From the NCBI RefSeq assembly GCF_031458115.1, contig NZ_JAVDXV010000002.1, forward strand, positions 1 to 64,000: a DNA stretch of 64,000 bases. Reading direction: 5' to 3'. Origin of the DNA: Pelomonas asaccharophilus_A. GTDB taxonomy: Bacteria; Pseudomonadota; Gammaproteobacteria; Burkholderiales; Burkholderiaceae_C. The notes below the pieces were generated by a model that was not told the origin of the DNA, made no database searches, and was given only the letters and a program-made list of their open reading frames with translations. Position numbers and translations under genes: made by a program. This document shows, in pieces, positions 19,801 to 27,639 of this stretch; positions within the stretch are counted from its first letter, which is position 1, and each line of letters opens with the position of its first letter.

Positions 19801-19836
19801 GCCGCTTTTCACGCTGTTAGGGCGTCAAGCGGCTTT
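19801..19836 (+). terminator. Probable terminator after ureC
   Basis: GCCGCTT (19801-19807) pairs with AAGCGGC (19827-19833), with an inner ACGC/GCGT pair and a TGTTAGG loop, followed by TTT. It lies 64 bp after the ureC stop, as expected for the end of the urease operon. The T-run is short. Confidence 0.55.
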
Positions 19837-19876
19837 CGGGGAATGCTGACAGAGTGGCGGGATATCGCGTCAGGAT

Positions 19877-21706
19877 TCAATGAACAAGCGTTAGGAGTTG
19901 GGTAACCAGTTCCTTAAGCTCGATGCGCTCAACATCGTTTTCGATGTAGGTTGACCGTCGCAGGATCTGATCAGCGGTCATGCGCGGCCAGAACCTGTCG
20001 ATTACATCGTCCGCCTTCATGCTGACCGCGGCTCCAATGATCTTCTTTGCGTCGCAGGTATCAGTGAACGCAACGGCCGCGCCAGTCTCGGCGAGGATCA
20101 AGTCGGGACAGAGGTAGTTCTCGATCTCGCGCTTCCTGGTTGCGTAGAAAGGTCGCCCCTGCGCTTCAACTTCCGCCTTGCGCTTTTGAATCGCCTTAAT
20201 CTGGCTCGGATCTCCGCCGATATCCGAGTCCAAGAACACGCACCACGGCAGGCCAAGGTCGTTGGCGAGATTTAGCGTGACCCAGTGCTTCACGCTGCCG
20301 CAGCCGCCGATCAAGATCGGAACTATGCCGACCTCTTCGAGGCTTGACGCCGTATGGCCTGCGCCCTTCAAGGCAGAGGCCGTGTGACGCAGGAAGGTCA
20401 CATCGGATTTGCCTTCCACCAACACCACACCCTTGGCTCGTTCCATACCGGTTTCCGGCAGAACGCCTAGGCTTTCTGTGGCCTCCTTCAGTACCCCTGC
20501 GTCCGGCATCCTCACGATAGGGGTGCCGTTGACGTCTTTGGTGACGTATCGGAGTCCCTCTGTGGGCATCAACCCCGCGAGCGCTGGTACGTGCGTGGTG
20601 ACAATGATTTGCCGATTTGGCTGCTCCGCTAGAGACAGCAGTGCCTTCATCAGCATCACTTGATAGTTGGGATGCTGAGACGTTTCGGGTTCCTCTATCG
20701 CGTAAATCACTGTGCGCTGAGTCCCTGCTGCAGCCTTCTCTGCCTCCGCACGAAAGAAGTTCAGCAAGACCAGTCGGCGCACGCCACTTCCACGCTTGTT
20801 GATGGGAATCCCGTTTTCACCATCGAGCGTGAAGTTGAAAGCCCATTTGGGCTTCTCTTTGAAGCGGGGTTTCAATTCGCTAGCGAGTTCCGGCGCCATC
20901 TCTCGAAGCTTGTCTAGCGTCCTGGCAGCCACATCAAGCACGCTGGCTTCGATCTGCTGTTCTAGGGCGCTGATTTGCGCTTGTAGGGCGGCCTGCGCCT
21001 CTTTGACAGCTTGCTGCAGAGGGTTCTTTGCCTCTGCGTCTCCGTCGCTGCTTTCTCTATCTGCTTTGAAGAGAGCAAAGGTTGGCAGCCGGTCTTCTAT
21101 CTTTCCCCAAACAGATTTGGCTTCAGTGGATAGCCCCTTCTCTACATCAAGCAGAAACTCATGGCATTCGATGGGGCCGGCAGCTGCACGAATCGCTTGA
21201 CGCCAGAGTGAGGCAACGCGTTTATCCGGCACGACCTCAGCCACACCTCGTTCTTCACCAAGCTTTTTGAGATCTGCCATCTTCAGTCCAAGTAGCGTGG
21301 CCAGAACCTTGTCGGTTGGGTGTTGACATCGGACTGAGGTGCGCTCCAGCTTTCCTGTTGAAGCCTTGAACGACTTCACGATTTCTAGCGAGCCTTCTGC
21401 ATTGAGCAGGAACTCTTGAGCCAGTGACGTCTCTACTTTCTCGTCAAGCACGAGCGAAGCGGGCAGGTCGTCAAACACGCAGGCGATCTCAAACTGATCT
21501 CCACCTTCACGGAGGCTAAAACAGTTCATGTCGCTCTTGTCAACTTTGACGCCCTCTGCTTCAAAGAAGATTGCAAGCGCTTCGAGAATCGTAGATTTGC
21601 CGTAGTCATTGCGGCCAACGATTCCTGTCATCGCAGGGTCTATCGGAATGGTGATCGTGTTCCGATAGCCGCGGAAATTGGTTAGCTTGACGGACTTCAA
21701 ACGCAT
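19877..21706 (-). CDS. OLD family ATP-dependent endonuclease (AAA ATPase plus TOPRIM)
   Basis: This 609-residue protein has an N-terminal SMC/RecF-like ATPase half with Walker A GRNDYGKST (31-39). Coiled-coil-like Ala/Gln/Glu-rich segments lie around residues 215-260. The ABC-type signature region GSGVRRLVLLNFFRAEA and Walker B YAIEEPETSQHP follow, then a C-terminal TOPRIM nuclease with Glu431 in VLVEGKSDV and Asp493/Asp495 in DSDIGG. This is the OLD/GajA architecture, linked to phage exclusion and DNA cleavage. No UvrD-like gajB is adjacent, so it resembles a stand-alone (class 1) OLD protein. Its A/T content and codon use are clearly higher in A/T than both neighbours, which suggests horizontal gain. 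Confidence 0.85.
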   Translation of the reverse strand: MRLKSVKLTNFRGYRNTITIPIDPAMTGIVGRNDYGKSTILEALAIFFEAEGVKVDKSDMNCFSLREGGDQFEIACVFDDLPASLVLDEKVETSLAQEFLLNAEGSLEIVKSFKASTGKLERTSVRCQHPTDKVLATLLGLKMADLKKLGEERGVAEVVPDKRVASLWRQAIRAAAGPIECHEFLLDVEKGLSTEAKSVWGKIEDRLPTFALFKADRESSDGDAEAKNPLQQAVKEAQAALQAQISALEQQIEASVLDVAARTLDKLREMAPELASELKPRFKEKPKWAFNFTLDGENGIPINKRGSGVRRLVLLNFFRAEAEKAAAGTQRTVIYAIEEPETSQHPNYQVMLMKALLSLAEQPNRQIIVTTHVPALAGLMPTEGLRYVTKDVNGTPIVRMPDAGVLKEATESLGVLPETGMERAKGVVLVEGKSDVTFLRHTASALKGAGHTASSLEEVGIVPILIGGCGSVKHWVTLNLANDLGLPWCVFLDSDIGGDPSQIKAIQKRKAEVEAQGRPFYATRKREIENYLCPDLILAETGAAVAFTDTCDAKKIIGAAVSMKADDVIDRFWPRMTADQILRRSTYIENDVERIELKELVTQLLTLVH

Positions 21707-21778
21707 CGTGGTTCCTCCCGTTTTTTGCTTGTGGATGAGGTGTATCCCCCTATTAAATTCAGCGCTATGCCGATAAGC

Positions 21779-21810
21779 CCGTAGGTTAGGGGAGGCCTGC
21801 GAACCCTAAC
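21779..21810 (+). repeat. REP-like repeat, forward copy
   Basis: CGTAGGTTAGGGG with a downstream GCGAACCCTAAC forms a short hairpin (GTTAGGG/CCCTAAC). It is the inverted partner of the copy at 21829-21860. It lies just upstream of the OLD gene. Confidence 0.65.
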
Positions 21811-21828
21811 GTTTGACCGTCGTGACTC

Positions 21829-21860
21829 GTTGGGGTTCGCTGTGCTCACCCCAACCTACG
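21829..21860 (-). repeat. REP-like repeat, inverted copy
   Basis: On the minus strand it reads CGTAGGTTGGGGTGAGC and then GCGAACCCCAAC, the same consensus as 21779-21810 in opposite orientation. The GTTGGGG/CCCCAAC arms can form a hairpin. Such paired units are typical of dispersed REP/BIME-type elements. Confidence 0.7.
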
Positions 21861-21894
21861 GCTGGCAACTCTTTAGCCCCGCGACGTCAAGCGC

Positions 21895-23070
21895 TCACCC
21901 ATGCTGCAGCAAATCCCCGAACACCGCATGCTCCCCATCCCTGCGGTCCGGACCCGGCGCGTCGTACAGCACCAGCCAGCTTGGCTGGCCGCCTGAGAGT
22001 TCGGGTGGCAGGTCGCACACCGCCTCGGCGCGGTTGATGCCGCGGCCGTGGGGCAGGGCGACGGACTGCGTCAGCGTGGACACGAACCGCACGGGCTCGC
22101 GGTTGTCCGCCAGCTGCGCCTTGGCGCCAGGCCAGCGGAACAGCCGGATCTCGCCGTCGAGCACCATCGTCGGGCCGGCGAGGATGAACAGGTCATCGCC
22201 GGAGAAATGCAGGTCGCGGATGCCCATGCCTTCCAGTTGCAGGAAGTGCTTGCGAAACAACCGGCCGCTGTCGTCCAGCGGCACGAGCCGCAGGTGGTCG
22301 GCGCGGGCTTCGACCTCGACCTCCAGCAGCGCCGCCCAGCCGCGCAGCACCGGCCCGCGCAGGCCGAGCAGCAGGCGCCGCCCGTGGAGGGCCAGGCCTT
22401 CGATGTCGAAGCCGTTGTCCTTGCCGGGGATGGCCATGTAGGGCCCGAAGTGCGGGTCGTCGGCCAGCGCGTCGGTCAGCGGGTTGGATTGCGCATCCCC
22501 CTTGAGCCGCAACGCGCGCCGCCCGTCGCGGGCCTGGCTGACGAGGCACGGTTCGCCGTCGGGCTCGACCTCGATGGGCAGGCAGGCCAGCAGCCGACGG
22601 TTGCCGTCGAGCGTGACCTTGGCCAGCCGCTTGGCGTTGGCGGCGTCATCCTTGCCGTCCTTGGCGTTCTTGCGCTTGAGCCCATGCGAGCCGACCACCC
22701 ACAGCATGCCGTCTTGTACGGCCATGCCTTCGAGGTCGGCTTCCTCATCGGCCGCGCCGGGCAGGTCGAGCAGGTCTGCCAGCGGGAAGTCGCGCACCTC
22801 GCCGAAGCGCAGCTGCTCGGGCCCATGGCTGTCCAGCCGCCGCAGGCGGTCGATGCCACAGGCTTCGTCGCCCGCCACCCAAAGCCAGTCGCCCGTGAAG
22901 GCGGCGCCGGAGAGGTTGGTCTTGACGAGGGAGTCGGCCGTGAACTCCAGGCGGACGGCTTTGCTGCTGCGCTTGTTGGGCAATTGGGAACCTTGCTTCG
23001 TGAGGCAGTCGGGGCTGCGTGTCTCGGTAGGCACAGGGTGTGCCGACCGTTGCAAGCCTAGCGCGCCCAT
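21895..23070 (-). CDS. DUF3616 family protein, probable beta-propeller
   Basis: This protein of about 391 residues (ATG 23070) is rich in repeating motifs such as FTGDWLWVAGDE, DLEGMAVQDGMLWVVGSHG, DIEGLALHGRRLLLGLRGP and GIRDLHFSGDDLFILAGPT. These match the DUF3616 family, thought to fold as a propeller. There is no clear signal peptide. The first ~35 residues look poorly conserved, and a TTG at 22983 (LPNKRSSKAV) is a credible alternative start. The function is unknown. It is monocistronic, and the REP-like pair lies beyond its stop. Confidence 0.75.
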   Translation of the reverse strand: MGALGLQRSAHPVPTETRSPDCLTKQGSQLPNKRSSKAVRLEFTADSLVKTNLSGAAFTGDWLWVAGDEACGIDRLRRLDSHGPEQLRFGEVRDFPLADLLDLPGAADEEADLEGMAVQDGMLWVVGSHGLKRKNAKDGKDDAANAKRLAKVTLDGNRRLLACLPIEVEPDGEPCLVSQARDGRRALRLKGDAQSNPLTDALADDPHFGPYMAIPGKDNGFDIEGLALHGRRLLLGLRGPVLRGWAALLEVEVEARADHLRLVPLDDSGRLFRKHFLQLEGMGIRDLHFSGDDLFILAGPTMVLDGEIRLFRWPGAKAQLADNREPVRFVSTLTQSVALPHGRGINRAEAVCDLPPELSGGQPSWLVLYDAPGPDRRDGEHAVFGDLLQHG

Positions 23071-23238
23071 GCCGGGCCAGGTCGTTGTGCTGCCAAGAAT
23101 CAAGCGTGTCACGCCACGCCGCACAACGGTAAGGCTTTGTTCGCCACGGTTAACAGCGCGCGAATTGCTCACAGCTCGCTACGTTTGTCCGTGAAGTCGT
23201 GCCTACATTCGCGCCACTTCTTCTCTCACGGACCACCG

Positions 23239-23853
23239 ATGACAAGACTCTCGCCCCTGATCGCTGCCAGTGCCGCCCTGTTGCTGAGCGCTTGTGCCAC
23301 CAAGGAATTCGTCAAGGAGACGGTCGCGCCGGTGCAGACCAGCGTGGACGGCCTCAACACCCGCGTGCAGTCGCATGACGAGGGCATCAAGGCGCTCGAT
23401 GGCAAGCTGCAGAGCAGCGAGGCACGCATGATGGCGGCTCTGCAGCAGGAGGCTGCGGCGCGAACCCAGGCGTTCAACAACCTGCCCAAGCCGCCCGGCC
23501 TGCTGATGAGCACGGTGCTGAACGATGACAAGATCAAGTTCGGCTCGGGCCGTGCGCAGCTCACCGAGCAGGCGGGTCAGGAGTTGAACCAGCTGGTCGC
23601 CAAGCTCAAGGCCGACAACCAGCCCGTGTTCATCGAGATCCAGGGTCACACCGACAACACCGGCAGCGACGCCGGCAACCAGCAGCTGGGCCTGCAGCGG
23701 GCCGAAGCCGTGCGCCTGCACCTGTCCCGCGCCGGGTTGCCGCTGGCGCGCATGTCGACGATCAGCTACGGCGAATCCGCGCCGCTGGCCGACAACAACA
23801 CCCGCGACGGCCGCAGCACGAACCGGCGTGTTCACCTGATCGTGATGCGCTGA
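23239..23853 (+). CDS. OmpA-family outer-membrane lipoprotein
   Basis: This 204-residue protein starts at ATG 23239. The lipobox is LLLSAC with Cys19. A coiled-coil-prone segment covers about residues 25-80 (SVDGLNTRVQSHDEGIKAL). A C-terminal OmpA peptidoglycan-binding domain follows, with IKFGSGRAQL, IEIQGHTDNTGSDAGNQQLG, QRAEAVRLHL and the final STNRRVHLIV. It should tether the outer membrane to peptidoglycan. The tandem of coiled coil and OmpA domain is like Lpp/Pal-type stabilisers. Confidence 0.92.
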   Translation: MTRLSPLIAASAALLLSACATKEFVKETVAPVQTSVDGLNTRVQSHDEGIKALDGKLQSSEARMMAALQQEAAARTQAFNNLPKPPGLLMSTVLNDDKIKFGSGRAQLTEQAGQELNQLVAKLKADNQPVFIEIQGHTDNTGSDAGNQQLGLQRAEAVRLHLSRAGLPLARMSTISYGESAPLADNNTRDGRSTNRRVHLIVMR

Positions 23854-23890
23854 GCGGGTGGGAGCCGCCGGCCATCGACGGCAGGCGGCT

Positions 23891-24068
23891 CTACCGCTTC
23901 AAGCTGGTCAGCGGCACGCGGGTGACGTCCACCGTCTCCTTGCGTGCAGTAGCCCACATAGAGATGCCCTTGCCACACCACGCTCTTGGGGTAGTGGTAG
24001 CCGATGCGCTTGTAGCGGCCCTCGAACCGCAGCGGCGGCAGTTCGTCCGCGCCGCGCAGCAGGCCGAC
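23891..24068 (-). pseudogene. C-terminal fragment of a broken gene, sialidase/BNR-propeller-like
   Basis: The minus strand reads GRYKRIGYHYPKSVVWQGHL, then YVGYCTQ. A single frameshift near 23938 leads into KETVDVTRVPLTSLKR and a stop at 23891. The two parts together look like the end of a BNR/sialidase-type propeller protein (…HLYV…VTRVPL…). The frameshift and the absence of the rest of the gene mark it as a remnant. No start codon or upstream domain is present. The family assignment is tentative. Confidence 0.4.
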
Positions 24069-24168
24069 CTAGTTTGACCGTGCGCTCGGAGGCTAGCCAC
24101 CGCCCTTGGGCGGAGCGTCGCCGCTGGAGCGCCCGGCGGCCGGCGGGCACACCCATCAGAATGGGGCG

Positions 24169-25197
24169 GTGCCGACCCACCCCGACGCCGATGATTCCGA
24201 GCTGTTGATGCTTGCGCGTGCCGGCGACGCCGCGGCGTTTGAGCGGCTCGTTGCGCCGCACCGCCGCGCGCTGCATGCCCACTGCTATCGCATGCTGGCC
24301 TCGCCGCACGACGCCGACGACGCCTGGCAGGAAACGCTGCTCGCCGCCTGGCGAGGCCTGGCGTCGTTCGAGGGGCGCAGCGCTTTCGGCACCTGGCTGT
24401 ATCGCATCGCCACGCATGCCTGCCTGCGCCTGATCGCGCGGCGGCCGCGCCGCATCACCTCGCCCGAGCACGGGCCGGCCTTGCAGGGCACGGCCGATCT
24501 GGGTGACATGGTGCCCGGACCCGTGTGGGTGGAGCCCTGGCCGGACGGGGCGGCACCCGGCACGGGCCTGCACGAAGACCCCGCCGACGCGCTGCTCCGG
24601 CGCGAAAGCGTGGCGCTCGCCTTCGTGGCCGCGCTGCAGCATCTGCCCGGCACGCAGCGCGCCGCCCTGTTGCTGCGGGAGGTGCTGGGCTACTCGGCCG
24701 CCGAGGCTGCCGGGATGCTGTCGACGTCGGTGGCGGCGTTGAACAGCGCGTTGCAGCGCGCGCAGAAGACGCTGCGAGACCGGATGCCCGCGGTTTCGCA
24801 GGCCACCGAGCAGGACCGGCTGGGCGAAGCCGGTCTGCAGCAGTTGCTGGGCGACTTTGTCAGCGCCTGGGAGCGGCGAGACATCGAGGCCCTCGTGCGC
24901 CTGTTCACCGAGGACGCGCGCTTCACGATGCCGCCGCTGCCGTGCTGGTTCGACGGGCGCGCCATGGTGTCTCGGTTCATCGCCGAGCGCGTGTTCACCA
25001 CGCCGTGGCGGCTGCGGCCGCTGCAGGCCAACGGCCAGCCGGGGTTTGCGTGCTACATGCGGCCCGAGGGAGCAGGGCGCCATGTTCTCGGTGCCATCCT
25101 GCTGCTCAGCCTGCGCGAGGGGCGCATCCAGGCGCTGCACAGCTTTCTTGACCCGGCGCTGTACCGCCGCTTCGGCCTGGCGCCAGAACTGGATTGA
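24169..25197 (+). CDS. ECF sigma factor with C-terminal SnoaL-like domain
   Basis: This protein of about 342 residues is read from GTG 24169 (ATG 24106 is possible but adds a non-conserved Pro/Gly-rich leader). Sigma region 2 is visible in LARAGDAAAFERLVAPHRRA, CYRMLASPHDADDAWQETLL and FGTWLYRIATHACL. Region 4 is in LPGTQRAALLLREVLGYSAA, followed by a SnoaL/NTF2-like domain from about residue 205 (LGDFVSAWERRDIEALVRLF). Sigma factors with this fused domain regulate themselves through it and usually lack a classical anti-sigma factor. The DHFR-like gene 107 bp downstream is a common neighbour of this group. Confidence 0.88.
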   Translation: MPTHPDADDSELLMLARAGDAAAFERLVAPHRRALHAHCYRMLASPHDADDAWQETLLAAWRGLASFEGRSAFGTWLYRIATHACLRLIARRPRRITSPEHGPALQGTADLGDMVPGPVWVEPWPDGAAPGTGLHEDPADALLRRESVALAFVAALQHLPGTQRAALLLREVLGYSAAEAAGMLSTSVAALNSALQRAQKTLRDRMPAVSQATEQDRLGEAGLQQLLGDFVSAWERRDIEALVRLFTEDARFTMPPLPCWFDGRAMVSRFIAERVFTTPWRLRPLQANGQPGFACYMRPEGAGRHVLGAILLLSLREGRIQALHSFLDPALYRRFGLAPELD

Positions 25198-25304
25198 ACC
25201 GCTTGACCGACCGATGAGTTTGGTCGTCGCCCTGTCTCCAAGAGATGTCACGCCCGCCAAGCGCCGGGCGCGGCTTTCCTCAACCCAGACCCAGGTGACC
25301 CTCC

Positions 25305-25895
25305 ATGCCCCGACTCATCTTCAGCCAACTCGTCTCTCTCGACGGCTTTTGTGCCGGCCCCGGCGGCGACCTCAGCCGCCTGCCCATGGGTGCGGCGTTC
25401 GACGAACACAACCTCGAACTGCTGCGCACGGCGGGCACGCTGCTGTTCGGCCGCGTCACGTTCGGCATGTTCCGCGACTACTGGCCCGCGGTGCGGCAGG
25501 ACCCGGCCGCCGAGCCAGTCCAGGCGGCGATTGCGGCCTTCGTCTGTCCTAGCCCCAAGCTGGTGGTCAGCGACAGCCTGCGCCTGCCGCCCGGCGAAAC
25601 CTGGAGCGACGCCGAGGTGGTGGGCCGCACCCAGGGCCACGCCCGCATCCGGGTGCTGAAGCAGGGTCGCGGCGGCGACCTGCTGGCCTATGGCAGCCAC
25701 GTGCTGATGAACGACCTGCTGGCGCAGGGCCTGGTCGACGAGTTGCGGGTGCTGGTGGCCCCGGTATTGTTGGGGGCTGGCGTGGCGACCTTCGAGACCG
25801 GCGTGCCGGTGCCGGTGCCACTCGCGCTGCAGGAGCAGCGCAGGCTGGCGGGATCGGACATCGTCATGCTGCGCTACGGCCTGTCCGCTGGCTGA
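25305..25895 (+). CDS. Dihydrofolate reductase family protein (RibD C-terminal type)
   Basis: This 196-residue protein starts MPRLIFSQLVSLDGFCAG. It has the RibD-C/DHFR-like fold signs: TLLFGRVTFGMFRDYWP, PKLVVSDSL, GDLLAYGSHVLMNDLLAQG, and VDELRVLVAPVLLGAG. Such proteins bind NADPH, but the substrate of this stand-alone group is generally unknown. It follows an ECF sigma factor in the same direction and may be its target gene. Confidence 0.85.
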   Translation: MPRLIFSQLVSLDGFCAGPGGDLSRLPMGAAFDEHNLELLRTAGTLLFGRVTFGMFRDYWPAVRQDPAAEPVQAAIAAFVCPSPKLVVSDSLRLPPGETWSDAEVVGRTQGHARIRVLKQGRGGDLLAYGSHVLMNDLLAQGLVDELRVLVAPVLLGAGVATFETGVPVPVPLALQEQRRLAGSDIVMLRYGLSAG

Positions 25896-25904
25896 ACGTT
25901 CCCG

Positions 25905-26459
25905 CTACGGGGCAGCCGGCGCCGCCAACCGGCCCGCCACGTGGCCCGCACTATCGGTCCAGCGCATCACCACGCCTTCGCCCGAGGCCGGAAAGACGCC
26001 GCTGAGGCCGGTGATGTTGACCTGGTGCGTCACCACCACCAGCACGCCCGGGCCGCGCCACGGTGCCAGCAGCGCGCGTGCGGCGTCCAGTTGGCTGGCC
26101 TGGCGCTGCTGCGACTCCTGGAAAAACGAGCCGAACGCGGGCTGCGCCTGCGCCGGCACATCGGCGAAGGCCAGTTGCGCCGTCTCCAGCGTGCGGCACC
26201 AGGGTGACGCCCACACGGCGGCCACGCGCAGGGCGCCCAGGCGCTGGCGCAGTTGCTGCCCCATGCGGCGCGCCTGTTCGCGTCCTTCCGCGCTGAGGTT
26301 GCGTTGGGAGCTGCAGTCGCCCAGCTGGAAGCGGGCGGGGTCGCCGCCGCCCGGCGCCAGCGCGTGGCGGTAGAGCACCACGTCGCCGTCGCGCAATTCC
26401 ACGCTATGGGCCGGGAGGGCCAGGGCAAGCATCAGCAGCAAGGCGCAGCGGAACGTCAT
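25905..26459 (-). CDS. Secreted histidine phosphatase-like protein
   Basis: This 184-residue protein from ATG 26459 has a signal peptide (MTFRCALLLMLALALPAHS). The family's RHG motif appears here as RHA (VVLYRHALAPGGGDP), followed by the second Arg in QRNLSAEGREQARRMG, SPWCRTLETAQLAF and the second catalytic His in VVTHQVNITG. RHA-type members exist in a periplasmic subgroup, so activity is likely but the substrate is unknown. It converges with the DHFR-like gene 9 bp away. Confidence 0.82.
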   Translation of the reverse strand: MTFRCALLLMLALALPAHSVELRDGDVVLYRHALAPGGGDPARFQLGDCSSQRNLSAEGREQARRMGQQLRQRLGALRVAAVWASPWCRTLETAQLAFADVPAQAQPAFGSFFQESQQRQASQLDAARALLAPWRGPGVLVVVTHQVNITGLSGVFPASGEGVVMRWTDSAGHVAGRLAAPAAP

Positions 26460-26625
26460 GCGCGAATTCTGATAAGGCCGGATTGCCCCTGCTGATTGCC
26501 GGGTTGCAAACGTGACACCTGCGGCGTACAGACGTATTTCAGGTCCGCCGCGGATCAGCCGGTTATAGGGGCTGACGGGCGCCGGGTGCGGGCGTAGCCT
26601 GCGGCCACTACACAAGGAGCCCGCC

Positions 26626-27525
26626 ATGCGCATCCACCTCGCCGTGCTGCCCCTCGCCCTGGTCAGCCTGCCCGGCTTCGCGGCCGAGATGAGCCAGCAG
26701 GATCTCGGCGCCACCGGCGCCCTCGTGTCCAGCTGCGCCGGCATGGCCACGGGTGCCTTCCCCATCGAGGGCGGCCTGTTCGACTGGCGGCCGGGGCTGT
26801 CCAACTGCAATGCCGCCTCGACCACGACGGTGGGGCAGAACCTGGCAACCAGCGGCTCCTACAGCCAGGCCACGCCGTCCGTCCAGGCCGACTCGCACGG
26901 CAGCGCCACGTACGGCTCGGTCGGCATGTACGCGCATTTCCGCGCCAACAACAGCTCCGGTTTCGCAGCCGCCGAAAGTACGGCCGGATGGACCGACACG
27001 TGGACGCTGATGCCGGCCAACCCTTCCCAGATCGGCCAGAACGCCGTGCTGAGCTTCAGCGTGCATCTGGACGGCGTGCTCGATGGCCTGCCTACCGGCA
27101 ACAGCTACACCCGCATCGGCAGCCAGGTCTGGCTCAACAACGCGGCGGTGGGCGGGCAGAACTTTCGCGTGCAGGGGCAAGGGCAGGGCGGCTTCCCGTT
27201 CCATCAGGTGATCAACCAGGACCTCAGCTTCAGCGTCACGGTCAAGCTCGGCACGCCGTTCGAGCTGGGCATCTTCTCGCGGGCGTCGGCCGGCGTGGCC
27301 GGCGCCGGGCCGAACTGGTTCAGCGAGGCCAGCAGCGACTTCGCCAGCACGCTGACCTGGCAAGGCATCAGCGGTGTCACGCTGGCTGGGAATGCCATCG
27401 ACTACACGCTGAGCAGCCAGAGCGGCATCGATTGGACCGTGGCTTACGCACCGGTGCCCGAGCCCTCGGTGGCGTTGCTGCTGAGTGCTGGACTGCTGGC
27501 GCTGGCGCTTCGTCGGCGCGCCTGA
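26626..27525 (+). CDS. PEP-CTERM protein
   Basis: This 299-residue secreted protein has signal peptide MRIHLAVLPLALVSLPGFAA and an AAGGAG-like ribosome site (CACAAGGAGCCC) just upstream. The body is Ser/Thr/Gly/Asn-rich beta-type sequence without recognisable catalytic residues. The C-terminus has VPEP, a hydrophobic stretch and RRRA. It should be recognised by an exosortase and processed at the envelope. It stands alone between two minus-strand genes. Confidence 0.85.
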   Translation: MRIHLAVLPLALVSLPGFAAEMSQQDLGATGALVSSCAGMATGAFPIEGGLFDWRPGLSNCNAASTTTVGQNLATSGSYSQATPSVQADSHGSATYGSVGMYAHFRANNSSGFAAAESTAGWTDTWTLMPANPSQIGQNAVLSFSVHLDGVLDGLPTGNSYTRIGSQVWLNNAAVGGQNFRVQGQGQGGFPFHQVINQDLSFSVTVKLGTPFELGIFSRASAGVAGAGPNWFSEASSDFASTLTWQGISGVTLAGNAIDYTLSSQSGIDWTVAYAPVPEPSVALLLSAGLLALALRRRA

Positions 27526-27576
27526 CTGGCGATCCGCAACCTAGCCGGCGCAAGCCGCGCCGACGACTGTCAGTTC

Positions 27577-27609
27577 GCAGGGTGGGTGGGCGTGCGAGCC
27601 CCAACCTGC
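27577..27609. repeat. REP-like hairpin
   Basis: GCAGGGTGGG at one end pairs with CCCCAACCTGC at the other. The minus-strand form GCAGGTTGGGGCTCGC resembles the 21829-21860 repeat. It lies between convergent genes and may also act as a bidirectional transcription stop. Confidence 0.5.
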
Positions 27610-27639
27610 CGTTGTTGCAGCAGTCGGCGCGGGGAGCGC

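Noticed and set aside
19738..19876. GTTAG-like motifs suggesting an integron attC site
   Set aside because: The motifs do not follow the full RYYYAAC…GTTRRRY pattern, no integrase is near, and the stem is better read as the ureC terminator.
19877..21706. Gabija or PARIS defence system
   Set aside because: Gabija needs a UvrD-like gajB and PARIS a separate nuclease partner; neither is adjacent, and the TOPRIM domain does not fit the PARIS ATPase.
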